Shown: positions 45,661-54,571, counted from the stretch's first letter. The stretch: 64,000 nucleotides of DNA from Pseudoalteromonas sp. OOF1S-7 (GCF_022347765.1 NZ_JAKRFZ010000006.1:124001-188000); one strand, 5' to 3'. The notes: generated by a model from the letters alone, not told the origin. A program made the numbers and translations.

Positions 45661-46368
45661 TTACCAGGTGATCGCTGAGCCATCATAACTATAGAACCCG
45701 CCGCTATCTGATGCCTGTTTACTCTGGAGCAGGTCAATCAGACTTTGTGCCACGAAGTCGGCAGAAAAGAGTTTGCCGGGCGGCACATTTTTTTGAAACG
45801 GCACAGACAAGGCGGTATCGGTGGTGCCCGGGTGAAACGCCAGTACGCAGCAATTGGGCAGTTTATAGCGCCACTCAATACTGATGGTTTTGAGCGCCAT
45901 ATTGAGTGCGGCTTTTGCACTGCGGTAACTTATCCACCCACCCAGCTGGTTATCAGAAATACTGCCAATGCGCGCGGACAGGGCAACAAAATAAGTCGTC
46001 TGTTTGGCTTTGAGTGCTTTGGCAAAGTGTTTGGCCAGCAATAGCGTCGGGACGGTGTTGGCTTTGAGGTTCTCGTTAAAAAAGTCGGGATCAAATTCCT
46101 GAATGGATTTTTCCGGCAGCTTGTCTGGGGTATGCAGCAGCCCCGTTGCATTGATCAGTATATCAACGTCCGGCAGTTGTTTCGCTAAAGCGCGAACGTC
46201 ATCTTCCCGGCTTGCATCGAGCTCAACCCAGTGAACATGGTTGGGCTCTGTGTTGGGCTTTGTGGTGCGGTATGTTGCATAAATCTGGGCCTTGGGCTGT
46301 TCACTGGCAAAACGTTTTACCAGTGCCTGCCCGATGCCGCCTAAGCCGCCTACAATCAAAATGATCAC
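45661..46368 (-). CDS. Short-chain dehydrogenase (C-factor type)
   Basis: 235 residues starting at GTG 46368 with GAGGA 7 bases upstream. NAD(P)-binding loop GGLGGIGQALV, the ILINATG strand, active-site Ser in VALSARIGSIS and the YxxxK catalytic pair in ISYRSAKAALN. The short overall length and SYDGSAITW ending fit the C-signal-like SDR subgroup. The iteron array starts about 77 bases upstream of its GTG, so it may lie in or near this promoter. Confidence 0.9.
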   Translation of the reverse strand: MIILIVGGLGGIGQALVKRFASEQPKAQIYATYRTTKPNTEPNHVHWVELDASREDDVRALAKQLPDVDILINATGLLHTPDKLPEKSIQEFDPDFFNENLKANTVPTLLLAKHFAKALKAKQTTYFVALSARIGSISDNQLGGWISYRSAKAALNMALKTISIEWRYKLPNCCVLAFHPGTTDTALSVPFQKNVPPGKLFSADFVAQSLIDLLQSKQASDSGGFYSYDGSAITW

Positions 46369-46444
46369 CTGCTTTCCTCTGTTTTGGTTGTGGTTTTATT
46401 CTTTTATTAAACGGGTCATCCAGGCAATTAGATCTGCCAGGTGA

Positions 46445-46903
46445 GATCGGGTTTTTACTAACGTGTAACAGCAGAACCATCGCATCGCCTCCAGAGCGTA
46501 GCAGATCGCTATTTTACTAACTTGAATGAGATTTTGGATCGCGGATTAACTAACTGTATCATCATCCAGATCAGTGTATTACTAACTGAACCCTTCTCAG
46601 ATCATATTTTTACTAACTATAAGAGCGTGACGGCAAGTTCTGGTGAAAAGGCCGCCATTTTTGATGGTTTTGACTCGGTTTTGTGCGCAAAAATAACGAG
46701 CAGATAGCGTCACAGGAAAGGCTGGATCATATTTTTACTAACCTATTTGTCATAATGACCGAAACAGAGATCAGCAATTTACTAACTCTATCTATACTTA
46801 GATCGTATTTTTACCAACTGATATGGGTGTTCACCCCTACGAGATCATCATTTTACTAACTTCAGCGGCGCATAAAGAGGCTGAGAGCGGGTTTTTTACT
46901 AAG
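46445..46903 (+). repeat. Array of 18-bp GATC-N5-TTTACTAAC iterons
   Basis: Nine direct repeats, all the same way round, start at 46445, 46504, 46537, 46569, 46600, 46725, 46769, 46801 and 46843. Each is exactly 18 bases: GATC, five variable bases, then TTTACTAAC. Copies 3, 4 and 8 have one mismatch in the second half. A tenth, degenerate copy (GAGC, ACTAAG) is at about 46885. Start-to-start gaps of 33, 32, 31, 125, 44, 32, 42 and 42 are close to whole multiples of 10.5, so sites share one face of the helix; only the first gap (59) is off. GATC is the Dam-methylation site. No replication or partition gene is next to it. Confidence 0.9.
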
Positions 46904-47079
46904 GGACGGGTTTATCTAAGTGTAAAATAGGCTGAAAACACGGGGTGATTTATAGGCAACTTGGTAATTTTTTGCTCTGTTGTAGCACAGGGAATAGTGG
47001 CTGAATAATTGTAAGTTAATGATATTAAATGTAAAAGTGAGGCTGGGTTTGAATCAGCCCCATTTTATAGTCAGTGCGT

Positions 47080-47412
47080 TTACAAGGTGGATAACACTGT
47101 TGCTAGCAGCGTGGTTGCAGGGAGTAGGTAAAATAATGATCTTACCCAATGTGGCCGGAAAGCGAGTATCACTCCCAGTAGCAATACTGCAAGTGCCATC
47201 TGGCCGCAGAACATCAGGCTGCCATAGCCAACAGCCTGGCTGATATTCAGTCCAAGTGTTAGTAAAAGCATGATCCAGGCTGTGATCAGATAACGCTGAC
47301 TAAGTGTCTGATCCGGCCGGGTACCATACACCGCCTTGTAATGTGGCGTTTTAGCCAGCGCGAACGCCGTAAAGCTGCCCAGGCACAGCAAGGTCGCAAT
47401 CAGATACATCAT
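47080..47412 (-). CDS. DUF3325 membrane protein (iron operon)
   Basis: 110 residues. Its ATG at 47412 overlaps the PepSY gene stop (ATGA); a longer frame to 47658 lies within the PepSY gene and is not supported. About three to four hydrophobic helices (MYLIATLLCLGSFTAFALAKTP, YLITAWIMLLLTLGLNISQAVG, FCGQMALAVLLLGVILAF). DUF3325 genes habitually accompany PepSY and DUF3649 genes of iron-uptake loci. A weak hairpin near 47041-47060 follows. Confidence 0.8.
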   Translation of the reverse strand: MMYLIATLLCLGSFTAFALAKTPHYKAVYGTRPDQTLSQRYLITAWIMLLLTLGLNISQAVGYGSLMFCGQMALAVLLLGVILAFRPHWVRSLFYLLPATTLLATVLSTL

Positions 47413-48980
47413 GCTGCACGCTCCGCACGTGCGCGCTGTGGTCGGGTTTGCTGCACAGACTGAAGCTTGTTGCTTTGCCAGAAGAACACGGCTGCGGCCA
47501 ACAAAGCGAGTACGTCGAACATGAACAATGCCCACTGACCTTTGCTTGCGTAGCTGATTAAGTTGCCTTGTGTTGTAAGTGCATTGCACAGCGGCAACAG
47601 CAGCCAGGCCAGTGCGTTGGCGAGTGCCAGAGTACGCCACCCGTGAGTATTGCGCCACTTAGCGGCAAACAGAGTTGCTGCTGCCCAGGTCAGGAAAAAC
47701 GCCAGTACTTCCTGATCGGCACGGCCACTATGGCCGACGGGCAGTAGTCGATTGGCATAAAAGAAAGCTGCGGTAGCCAGCGGCAGTCCCATGATGGCAG
47801 CCAGATTGAGAGACTCGACCAGCTTAAGGCCAAAACTGGCTGACTGCGTGGGCTTTTGACGCTCCCGGATCCGTTTGGCCCACATTACGCAACCTGTGGC
47901 TATCATGGCGCAGCCCGCCAGACCACAAAGGAAGTATAACCAGCGTAAGCCCGCAGAGGCCAGGCGGCCGGTATGCATGGCAATCATACCGCCGTACAAT
48001 TGCGCCGCGGCGCTGTCTTCCAGATGCACTGTGTTCAGCAGCTCGCCCGTTTTACCAGAGTAGAGCCACACGGCCTGCTCGTCTTTAATCTCACTGCGGT
48101 TAGCACCGTAGATTTTCATTACCGCCGCTGCATCCTGGGGATGATCTATGATAATGCGCGAAATAGGTTGCTCTGGCCAGTTAGTAAAAAAGTGATCCAG
48201 GGATTGCGCGAAAGCTGGTGTGCTCAACGCTTCATGACTCTGCTGGGGGCGCTGTCGCTCCGGGTAGAAGTCTTTTCTGAACTCCTTTACACCCTCTTCA
48301 TAGACGGTTTGTGCCGGATACGGAAAAAGTGTGAATATTAGTGTGATCAGACCGGTATAGGTGATCATCAGGTGAAACGGTAAGGCCAGTACTGAGCTCA
48401 GGTTGTGGCCGTCCAGCCAGCTGCGGCTGCCTTTGCCGGTTCTGAACTGGAACATATCCTTAAAAATGCGTTTGTGGATCACGATACCGGAGATCAGCGC
48501 AACCAGCATAAACAGACTCGCCAGACAGACTATCCAGCGTGCGGTTGTGCGGTCCATATAGTGCAGATCAAAGTGCAGCCGGTAAAAGAAGCTGCCTCCT
48601 TTGGTTTCTCTCGTCGTTATGGGGGTTTTGCTGTCGGCGGCCAGATTATGATTCATCCAGCTGGCTTTTTCTCCCGGTTGGGCATAGGGCAGATGCGAGA
48701 CGCGCAGCAGAGGGTTACGCTCGGAAGGTAAGCTGATCCACCACCTTGCCGCACCTGGCGCCTCACTGTTTAAGCGGTTAAAGCCATAATTCAGCAAGTC
48801 TTGTTGTGAGCTTTGAACCGTCATGCTGTGTTGATGCAGCTCTGGCTTGCTCCACAAAGTGATTTCCTGGCGGAAAAAGCTCAGCGTTCCGGCAAAAAAT
48901 ACCAGCCATAGCAACCAGCAAAACAGGAGTCCAACCCAGGTATGTAACCAGGTCATGGAACGGAAAAAACTGTCTTTCAT
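47409..48980 (-). CDS. PepSY-associated TM-helix protein (iron uptake/reduction)
   Basis: 523 residues from ATG 48980, with GAGGATAA upstream. Helix 1 (WLHTWVGLLFCWLLWLVFFAGTL) contains the HTW start typical of the family; periplasmic PepSY domains appear (KTPITTRETKGGSFFYRLHFDLHYMDR and PISRIIIDHPQ). Multiple later helices and HxxH-type residues (LPFHLMITY) fit siderophore-iron reductase-type PepSY proteins of the inner membrane. It is central in the three-gene operon with DUF3649 and DUF3325 genes under a Fur-like box. Confidence 0.88.
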   Translation of the reverse strand: MKDSFFRSMTWLHTWVGLLFCWLLWLVFFAGTLSFFRQEITLWSKPELHQHSMTVQSSQQDLLNYGFNRLNSEAPGAARWWISLPSERNPLLRVSHLPYAQPGEKASWMNHNLAADSKTPITTRETKGGSFFYRLHFDLHYMDRTTARWIVCLASLFMLVALISGIVIHKRIFKDMFQFRTGKGSRSWLDGHNLSSVLALPFHLMITYTGLITLIFTLFPYPAQTVYEEGVKEFRKDFYPERQRPQQSHEALSTPAFAQSLDHFFTNWPEQPISRIIIDHPQDAAAVMKIYGANRSEIKDEQAVWLYSGKTGELLNTVHLEDSAAAQLYGGMIAMHTGRLASAGLRWLYFLCGLAGCAMIATGCVMWAKRIRERQKPTQSASFGLKLVESLNLAAIMGLPLATAAFFYANRLLPVGHSGRADQEVLAFFLTWAAATLFAAKWRNTHGWRTLALANALAWLLLPLCNALTTQGNLISYASKGQWALFMFDVLALLAAAVFFWQSNKLQSVQQTRPQRARAERAA

Positions 48981-48982
48981 GA

Positions 48983-49279
48983 TTATCCTCTTAATATCAG
49001 GAGCAGCGTCCATTGCAATGCAGCAAGCAGCAATAATCCGCCACTGAGGCAGCGAAGTGATTTTATTGCAAATACAGTGATAAAAATAAGGCAGTGAATA
49101 AGCACACTCAGGCACACACTGAACAACACAGCATCAACTTTGGAAACGGGAAGCAGTAAACTCATCAGGCTGATAGTTAGCGCTGTGAGTGCATATCCTC
49201 CGAAAATAGCCATTGCAAACCGGGCAACGACATTCAGTCGGTAAGCTGTAAAGCAAGCAAAGTAGGACGATAGCGGCAT
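48983..49279 (-). CDS. DUF3649 small membrane protein (iron operon, first gene)
   Basis: 98 residues. YRLNVVARFAMAIFGGYALTALTISLMSLLLP followed by VDAVLFSVCLSVLIHCLIFITVFAIKSLR gives three helices and the DUF3649 R-x-x-A-x-x-GGY pattern. It ends two bases before the PepSY gene start, and the Fur-like box lies 57 bases upstream. Exact task within iron uptake unknown. Confidence 0.82.
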   Translation of the reverse strand: MPLSSYFACFTAYRLNVVARFAMAIFGGYALTALTISLMSLLLPVSKVDAVLFSVCLSVLIHCLIFITVFAIKSLRCLSGGLLLLAALQWTLLLILRG

Positions 49280-49335
49280 ACTTGTTCTTTGATCAAAAAT
49301 AGGGAGACGAATTATTACTGAATCGAGCTATAAAT

Positions 49336-49354
49336 GACAGTAATTATCATTAGC
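49336..49354 (-). promoter_or_regulatory. Fur box of the DUF3649-PepSY-DUF3325 operon
   Basis: GCTAATGATAATTACTGTC matches 15 of 19 positions of the Fur consensus GATAATGATAATCATTATC. It is 57 bases before the first gene of a known iron-associated operon. Confidence 0.72.
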
Positions 49355-49511
49355 AAATGCGTTAAATGTACAAATATTAATGGCAAAAGGAATATCAAAT
49401 TCCGCTTGACCCAGGTTTTGGATGTTTTGTGAACTCGCGCTGACACTCTTTAATTAGAATGCGGCCTGATATACTTACAGTAACCAATGGTGTTGTGAGG
49501 AGAATATAGTC

Positions 49512-50105
49512 TTGGATATTATTGAGCGTGTCAGGCAATGCACTTTATGTCGGGGCACTTTACCCTTTGAACCCAGACCCGTGATCCAGGGGTTGTCCTC
49601 AGCAAAAATACTGATTGCCGGTCAGGCACCGAGCCTGAGCGTACAAAAAACGGGCAAACCGTTTAATGATGCTAGTGGTCGACGACTCCGAGAGTGGCTG
49701 GGTGTGACAGAGGCGCAGTTTTACGATCCTGCCTTGTTTGCAATAATCCCGATGGCGTTTTGCTACCCGGGCAAGGGAAAATCAGGTGATTTGCCCCCGC
49801 CAAAAATCTGTGCTCAGACATGGCGTGCACCGCTGCTAGCGGTATTTGAGAAGATAGAGTTGACCATTTTGATTGGCCAATATGCACAAAACTACCATTT
49901 AGCTGATTTTGTGAGTGTGTCGCAGGCGGTGAGTGATTGGAAAGCTCACTTACCCGGGCAAATAGCACTGCCCCACCCTAGCCCGCGCAACCAATTATGG
50001 GTGCGAAAACGCCCTTGGTTTGAAACCGAAGTATTACCAGCATTAAGAGCCAGAGTTCGTGACGTTTTGGTGCCTTTTTGCACAGAGAGAACCCAGAGTT
50101 TATAG
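49512..50105 (+). CDS. Uracil-DNA glycosylase family protein
   Basis: 197 residues starting at TTG 49512 with GGAGAA upstream; no ATG is available nearby. The UDG-superfamily motif 1 is LIAGQAPSLSVQKTGKPFNDASG, and the late motif is LPHPSPRNQLW. Four cysteines (CTLC at the start, then in FCYPG and ICAQT) could ligate a 4Fe-4S cluster as in family-4-type enzymes. It would remove uracil, or a related base, from DNA. Catalytic residue assignment is not certain. Confidence 0.85.
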   Translation: MDIIERVRQCTLCRGTLPFEPRPVIQGLSSAKILIAGQAPSLSVQKTGKPFNDASGRRLREWLGVTEAQFYDPALFAIIPMAFCYPGKGKSGDLPPPKICAQTWRAPLLAVFEKIELTILIGQYAQNYHLADFVSVSQAVSDWKAHLPGQIALPHPSPRNQLWVRKRPWFETEVLPALRARVRDVLVPFCTERTQSL

Positions 50106-50240
50106 GCTTTTTGGTACGATTATGTAAACTTTTAGAAAATGAATTAACTCATATGGGTTGCTATTTGGTACTGTATCGCTCATAATTTGGGGTGAGTTAG
50201 AATTACAAATTTTAACAAATTACATTCAAAGGATTTGAAC

Positions 50241-50606
50241 ATGTTATATCGAATTTCGGGTTGGTCAGCTATCGCTCTTTCCCTGCTGGCATTATACCCA
50301 AGCTATCAAACGGGTGCGCTGTCCGTTATTGGATTCTACCTTGGTTTATTCGCATTACTCCTCTCCTCTTTTGCCAGCCATACAGGCAATTTAATTTATT
50401 ATCGCAGCGTATTTATCTTTTCTGTGTTAAATGTGTTTTTTGTCAATGATGGTACGTGCGTTATGTTATTGGCAGAGAATAATGACTGGGTGTATATCGG
50501 ATCTATGTATGGGATCTTCGTTGTCATTAGCAGTATTTGTGGTTTTTTGGTTAATAAAGACAGCTTTTTAATGAGCATGGCGCCAAAGGTCAAGCGTATG
50601 CGATAA
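50241..50606 (+). CDS. Four-helix membrane protein, unknown
   Basis: 121 residues from ATG 50241 with AAAGGA upstream. Mostly hydrophobic (WSAIALSLLALYPSYQTGALSVIGFYLGLFALLLSSFASH, VFIFSVLNVFFVN, WVYIGSMYGIFVVISSICGFLV) with a short charged tail. No recognised family. Confidence 0.65.
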   Translation: MLYRISGWSAIALSLLALYPSYQTGALSVIGFYLGLFALLLSSFASHTGNLIYYRSVFIFSVLNVFFVNDGTCVMLLAENNDWVYIGSMYGIFVVISSICGFLVNKDSFLMSMAPKVKRMR

Positions 50607-50728
50607 TGCGTACGGGTAATGACTAAATACCGACGCGCTGGTTTACAAAGCAGCTGCAGGCTTATACACTTGTGTTGGTTTTTAAAACAGCTGAGCTGAT
50701 AATGAAGATTCGCAGGGAGCGGCAAATA

Positions 50729-51019
50729 GTGTTCGTTGTTAATATCACTTACACCGTTGAACTGGCGGAAATCGATGCACATTTACCTGCTCATATCCAG
50801 TTTTTACAGCGGTATTATCAGCAAGGTGTGTTTTTGGCGTCTGGTAGAAAATTACCCAGAACTGGGGGCATGATATTTGCCACTGCACAAAACCAAACCG
50901 AGTTAGAAGCAATTCTACACAACGACCCTTTTTATCTCGCCGGACTGGCGAATTACGAGATCACAGAAATTGAAGTAAGCAAGACTGCCAGTGGTTTATC
51001 ACAACTGCTAACCATTTAA
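50729..51019 (+). CDS. YciI-family protein
   Basis: 96 residues from GTG 50729; AGGGAG about 9 bases upstream and family alignment favour this start over an ATG at 50672. YCII features: VFVVNITYTVELAEIDAHLPAHIQFL with the conserved His-Asp-type pair and SGRKLPRTGGMIF, then DPFYLAGLANYEI. The ferredoxin-like fold often acts as a small hydrolase or lyase subunit. Function unknown. Confidence 0.83.
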   Translation: MFVVNITYTVELAEIDAHLPAHIQFLQRYYQQGVFLASGRKLPRTGGMIFATAQNQTELEAILHNDPFYLAGLANYEITEIEVSKTASGLSQLLTI

Positions 51020-51245
51020 ATCAGCAACTCGGTATTGCTGAATACAACCTATGACTGAACGTTTATTGAGAACGTACATTTGTGGTGGTATAGCAAGGTG
51101 GCCACACGCCAGTTTTGATGCTTTGATATCAATTCAAGCTTACGTATTCTCTCTACTTTGCATGATATCGCTGCGGCTTTTTCTGCTTGCCTGACTCTGA
51201 CTGCGCTTTGGTTACTCTGTTTATCGCTACCACTTTGCTGCAATT

Positions 51246-51471
51246 TATACCAATTTTACTTAATACCTGTTCAATTTGAAGGAGTTAATTTGCCGCTAAC
51301 TAGGTTAAAAATTTCTCATTTAGAACCTTTTACCTTAGACATAGGTTCATAAATTTTTGCCTCGCCTATATGGGATGTAGGTGTCTCAGCGGTAGCAGAA
51401 CGCGAGAGCGGTGTTATCGACCCTATTTTCTCGCCTCAAAATAGAACACTTAATTAAGCAAATTGGTATTA
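51246..51471. mobile_element. MITE-like element with inverted ends
   Basis: The 226-base element has ends reading TATACCAATTTTACTTAAT on the left and the reverse complement TAATACCAATTTGCTTAATTAA-like on the right. No transposase frame lies inside, and it ends 27 bases before the SDR gene ATG. I recall the sequence style from dispersed elements of Pseudoalteromonas genomes, but no search was run. Confidence 0.65.
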
Positions 51472-51497
51472 ACTGATTGCTATAAAAGGAGAATATT

Positions 51498-52301
51498 ATG
51501 CCCAGACTAAACAATAAAATAGCCCTGATCACCGGCGCTGCACGTGGTATTGGCACTGCGGTTGCGACATGCTTTATTGAGCAAGGTGCCACCGTGATCA
51601 TCACAGATAAAAACACGAAAGAAGCAAAACAGCTGTGCGAAAAGCTGGGAAAAAATGCGCATTTTCAGCTGCTGGACGTATCTGAGGAATCGCATTGGCA
51701 ACAAGTAGAAACCTTTGTAAAAACGCAGTTTGGCCGACTTGATGTTTTAGTGAACAACGCCGGGATAACGGGATTTTTGGAAACCGCAGGTCCGCATGAT
51801 CCCGAACATTTGGATTTAGAGAGCTGGCACACAGTACAGCGCACCAATAGTGACGGCGTAGCACTGGGTTGCAAATATGGGATCCGGCTTATGAAGGCGT
51901 CAATGGCGGCCAGTATCGTCAATATTTCCTCTCGTTCCGGGTTGGTTGGGATCCCGGCAGCGGCGGCTTACGCAGCAAGCAAAGCAGCTGTGCGGAATCA
52001 CAGTAAATCGGTCGCTTTGTACTGTGCACAGCAAAACTATCCAATTCGCTGTAATTCAGTGCACCCGGGGGCCATCTTGACCCCGATGTGGGATACCATG
52101 TTGGGTGAGGGGGAATCTCGGGAAGCGGCCATTGCCGGTATTGCCGCCGATATCCCGCTTGGTCACATGGGTAATGCAATGGATGTGGCTTATGCTGTGT
52201 TATATTTGGCATCTGATGAGTCTGGCTATGTGACAGGTATTGAACTGAACGTTGATGGCGGGATCCTGGCAGGCAGCAGCGCGTCTCCGAAGTCAAATTA
52301 A
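51498..52301 (+). CDS. Classical short-chain dehydrogenase/reductase
   Basis: 267 residues with AAAGGAGAA before the ATG. TGAARGIGTAVA binds NAD(P); VLVNNAG follows; Ser in NISSRSGLVG and the YxxxK pair in AAYAASKAAVRN are catalytic; the end (SGYVTGIELNVDGG) is that of classical SDRs. It makes or oxidises a secondary alcohol or ketone. The promoter region contains the MITE. A hairpin terminator (52317-52344) follows. Confidence 0.94.
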   Translation: MPRLNNKIALITGAARGIGTAVATCFIEQGATVIITDKNTKEAKQLCEKLGKNAHFQLLDVSEESHWQQVETFVKTQFGRLDVLVNNAGITGFLETAGPHDPEHLDLESWHTVQRTNSDGVALGCKYGIRLMKASMAASIVNISSRSGLVGIPAAAAYAASKAAVRNHSKSVALYCAQQNYPIRCNSVHPGAILTPMWDTMLGEGESREAAIAGIAADIPLGHMGNAMDVAYAVLYLASDESGYVTGIELNVDGGILAGSSASPKSN

Positions 52302-52316
52302 GCCATATCAAATCAG

Positions 52317-52344
52317 GCCGGTATAATCTTAATACCGGCTTTTG
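52317..52344 (+). terminator. Rho-independent terminator after the SDR gene
   Basis: GCCGGTAT pairs with ATACCGGC around a 7-base loop, followed by TTTTG. Confidence 0.75.
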
Positions 52345-52407
52345 TCCGGTGAATTAGTTTGCTAAGCTCAAGTCAACCGGTATCGCAATTGCAAGGAGTT
52401 TGAGCCT

Positions 52408-52896
52408 ATGTATTGGGGTTTAATTGTTGTTTTTATTGTGCTGGCCTTTTGGCTCCACAACCGCTATAGCTCGAGTTCTGAGGATTACCCTGCACTGGAA
52501 ACCGATCCAAACGACCCTCTGCTTCTCCAGGCTGTGGCAGATGCCAAAGCGTCATTAGATGAATTCAAATCCCTGTATCGTCGGTTTCCCAAAGATGCCT
52601 TTGTTAAACTGGACTTTGAAAGCGACTGTGGCGTATCCGAACACCTTGGTGCCCATGTTGAGGGGATTAAAGGTGATGAATTAAGCGTCTTTTTGGTCAC
52701 GCCACCAGTCACCCATCAGGGCAAGCTGGCGCACAATTACACTTGCCACTTCGACGACATTGAAGACTGGCAGATCACAGATAAAGACGGCAACATTTAC
52801 GGCGGCTTCACCCAGCGGGCCATGTTTGCCATTGCAGAACGTGAGGGCGTAGAGCTGCCCCCTGAGTTGCAGGAAATGCAGGGCAAGTATGTTTAG
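52408..52896 (+). CDS. DUF2314-like membrane-anchored protein
   Basis: 162 residues with AAGGAG upstream. One N-terminal helix (WGLIVVFIVLAFWLH), then the DUF2314-type sequence AFVKLDFESDCGVSEHLGAHVEGIKGDELSVFLVTPPV and FDDIEDWQITDKDGNIYGGFTQRAMF. DUF2314 domains (YegJ-type) are of unknown function; the membrane anchor is extra. It converges with the GNAT gene after a 77-base gap. Confidence 0.72.
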   Translation: MYWGLIVVFIVLAFWLHNRYSSSSEDYPALETDPNDPLLLQAVADAKASLDEFKSLYRRFPKDAFVKLDFESDCGVSEHLGAHVEGIKGDELSVFLVTPPVTHQGKLAHNYTCHFDDIEDWQITDKDGNIYGGFTQRAMFAIAEREGVELPPELQEMQGKYV

Positions 52897-52973
52897 CCAA
52901 ACCTGTTCGCTGCAATATTGTGTTCAGGCGATCCGAGCCATACATGGCTGGCTCATGCGCACGGCTGAGAAGT

Positions 52974-53456
52974 TCAGGGCTGCTCGGCAAATGTCCTCAG
53001 CTCATCACCGCTCAGGCGATAGATGATCCATTCGTCCTGGGGTTTTGCGCCAATACTGTTGTAAAAATCGATCGCTGGTTTGTTCCAGTCGAGCACCACC
53101 CACTCAAAACGGCCGCAATCTTTTTCGATGGCCAGCTGAGCCAGAAATTTCATCAGTGCTTTTCCTGCCCCCTGCCCGCGCTGATCCTGGGCGACGTACA
53201 AATCCTCCAGATACAGCCCATATTTACCAAGCCAGGTCGAGTAATTAAAGAAATAGACCGCAAAGCCAATGGCCTTGCCATCTTGCTCACAGATGAGGGC
53301 GTGGGCACGTACATCGTTGCCAAATAACTTTTGCTCAATGTCGGCGACCGTGTTGAGCACGGCATCTGGCTCTTTTTCATAGACTGCTAATTCATTGATA
53401 AAGTGTAATATAGTGGCCGCATCGTTTTTCTTTGCGTGGCGGATCGTGATACTCAT
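52974..53456 (-). CDS. GNAT acetyltransferase (diamine acetyltransferase-like)
   Basis: 160 residues. GNAT motif A: LYLEDLYVAQDQRGQGAGKALMKFLAQLA with the QxxGxG/A acetyl-CoA loop; motif B: CGRFEWVVLDWNKPAIDFYNSIGA. The YLEDLYV and WNKPAIDFY combination is typical of spermidine/spermine-type diamine acetyltransferases. Free amine substrate likely. Confidence 0.88.
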   Translation of the reverse strand: MSITIRHAKKNDAATILHFINELAVYEKEPDAVLNTVADIEQKLFGNDVRAHALICEQDGKAIGFAVYFFNYSTWLGKYGLYLEDLYVAQDQRGQGAGKALMKFLAQLAIEKDCGRFEWVVLDWNKPAIDFYNSIGAKPQDEWIIYRLSGDELRTFAEQP

Positions 53457-53556
53457 CGGGGTTTACTTCCATAGTTGACATGATAGTCGCACAGTGTAAG
53501 CTCAATTTTTTAATGAATAAAGTGCATAAACTGCACTGGCTAGATGCATAATATTA

Positions 53557-54489
53557 ATGAATAAGTTGCCAAATCTGGATCTTAATCTGCTCAAACTGTT
53601 TGCCGCTTTGTACCAGAATGGCTCGGTTACGCATTCCGCCGAGCAGCTTAACCTCAGTCAGTCTGCCTGCAGTCATGCACTAACCCGGCTTCGAGAGCGA
53701 CTGGGTGATGAGTTGTTTGTGCGGGTGAACAACCGTATGCTGGCAACGGCACATGCACATAGACTGGCGCAAACTGTGTTGCCTGCACTGCAGATGCTTG
53801 AACGTGGGTTGCAAGAAGCCAGCCCCTTCAATGCGAGTGACTCTCACACACTAACGATAGCGGCGACGGATTATACTGCCTGGTGCCTGCGACCTTTTGT
53901 GACTTATTTGGTTGGCATGTTTGAAAATCTGAATATCCGTTTTGTCCAGCTGGAGGAACGTATTGCAGAGCAGGCTCTGGAGGATGGCAGCCTGGATCTG
54001 GTATGTGGATTCGCCCATCAGCAGGAATTTTCGGAGGGCCTGGCCCAGCTTAGCTGGTTTGAGGATGCTTACGTGACTGCCCGTTGCCAGTCTCACCCGT
54101 GCAAACAAAAGCTGAAACTAAGCACCTTTGTGGCTTATCCCCATATTTTAATTGCCCCATGGAATGAGCGTCGGGGCATCGTCGATAAAGCGTTGGCAAA
54201 GCTCAAAAAGTCCAGAGTCATTACTGTGACAACCCCACATGTTCTGGTGGCACCAACCCTGTTACCAGAGAGTAATATGTTGCTGACTATGCCCAGGCGC
54301 TATGCCTTGCAGGTGTGTGACAGATTAAATCTCCAGCTACAGTCACCACCGCTCTCGGTGCCTGATTATCAGCTCAAATTATACTGGCACCGGACACGCA
54401 AGAGCGATCCTAAAATTGGCTGGTTTATAACCCAGTTTTGCGACTTTCATCAGCTAAAGTGTGATGAAAATCAGTTAGTAAAAAAATGA
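53557..54489 (+). CDS. LysR-type regulator
   Basis: 310 residues. LDLNLLKLFAALYQNGSVTHSAEQLNLSQSACSHALTRLRERLGDELFVR is the winged-helix pattern, followed by a standard effector-binding domain. The 'LNLLKLFAALY' start marks the group including NodD/LeuO-like LysR proteins. The GNAT gene diverges, making it the best candidate target. The upstream gap is 100 bases. Confidence 0.9.
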   Translation: MNKLPNLDLNLLKLFAALYQNGSVTHSAEQLNLSQSACSHALTRLRERLGDELFVRVNNRMLATAHAHRLAQTVLPALQMLERGLQEASPFNASDSHTLTIAATDYTAWCLRPFVTYLVGMFENLNIRFVQLEERIAEQALEDGSLDLVCGFAHQQEFSEGLAQLSWFEDAYVTARCQSHPCKQKLKLSTFVAYPHILIAPWNERRGIVDKALAKLKKSRVITVTTPHVLVAPTLLPESNMLLTMPRRYALQVCDRLNLQLQSPPLSVPDYQLKLYWHRTRKSDPKIGWFITQFCDFHQLKCDENQLVKK

Positions 54490-54571
54490 TCTGTTGGCTG
54501 TTGCCTGTTAATACCGGTGTGCCAGCCAATACGTCGAATTTAGTTTATATAATTCAACATGTTAATTTAGA

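Noticed and set aside
46445-46903. SlmA-type nucleoid-occlusion sites (the half-site ACTAAC fits)
   Set aside because: The matching half-site at the required spacing upstream is absent; the repeats are direct, not palindromic.
46445-46903. DnaA-box cluster
   Set aside because: No TTATCCACA-type box is present in the array.
47080-47658. 192-residue version of the DUF3325 gene
   Set aside because: The extra N-terminal part overlaps the PepSY gene out of frame; the ATGA-coupled ATG at 47412 is the natural start.
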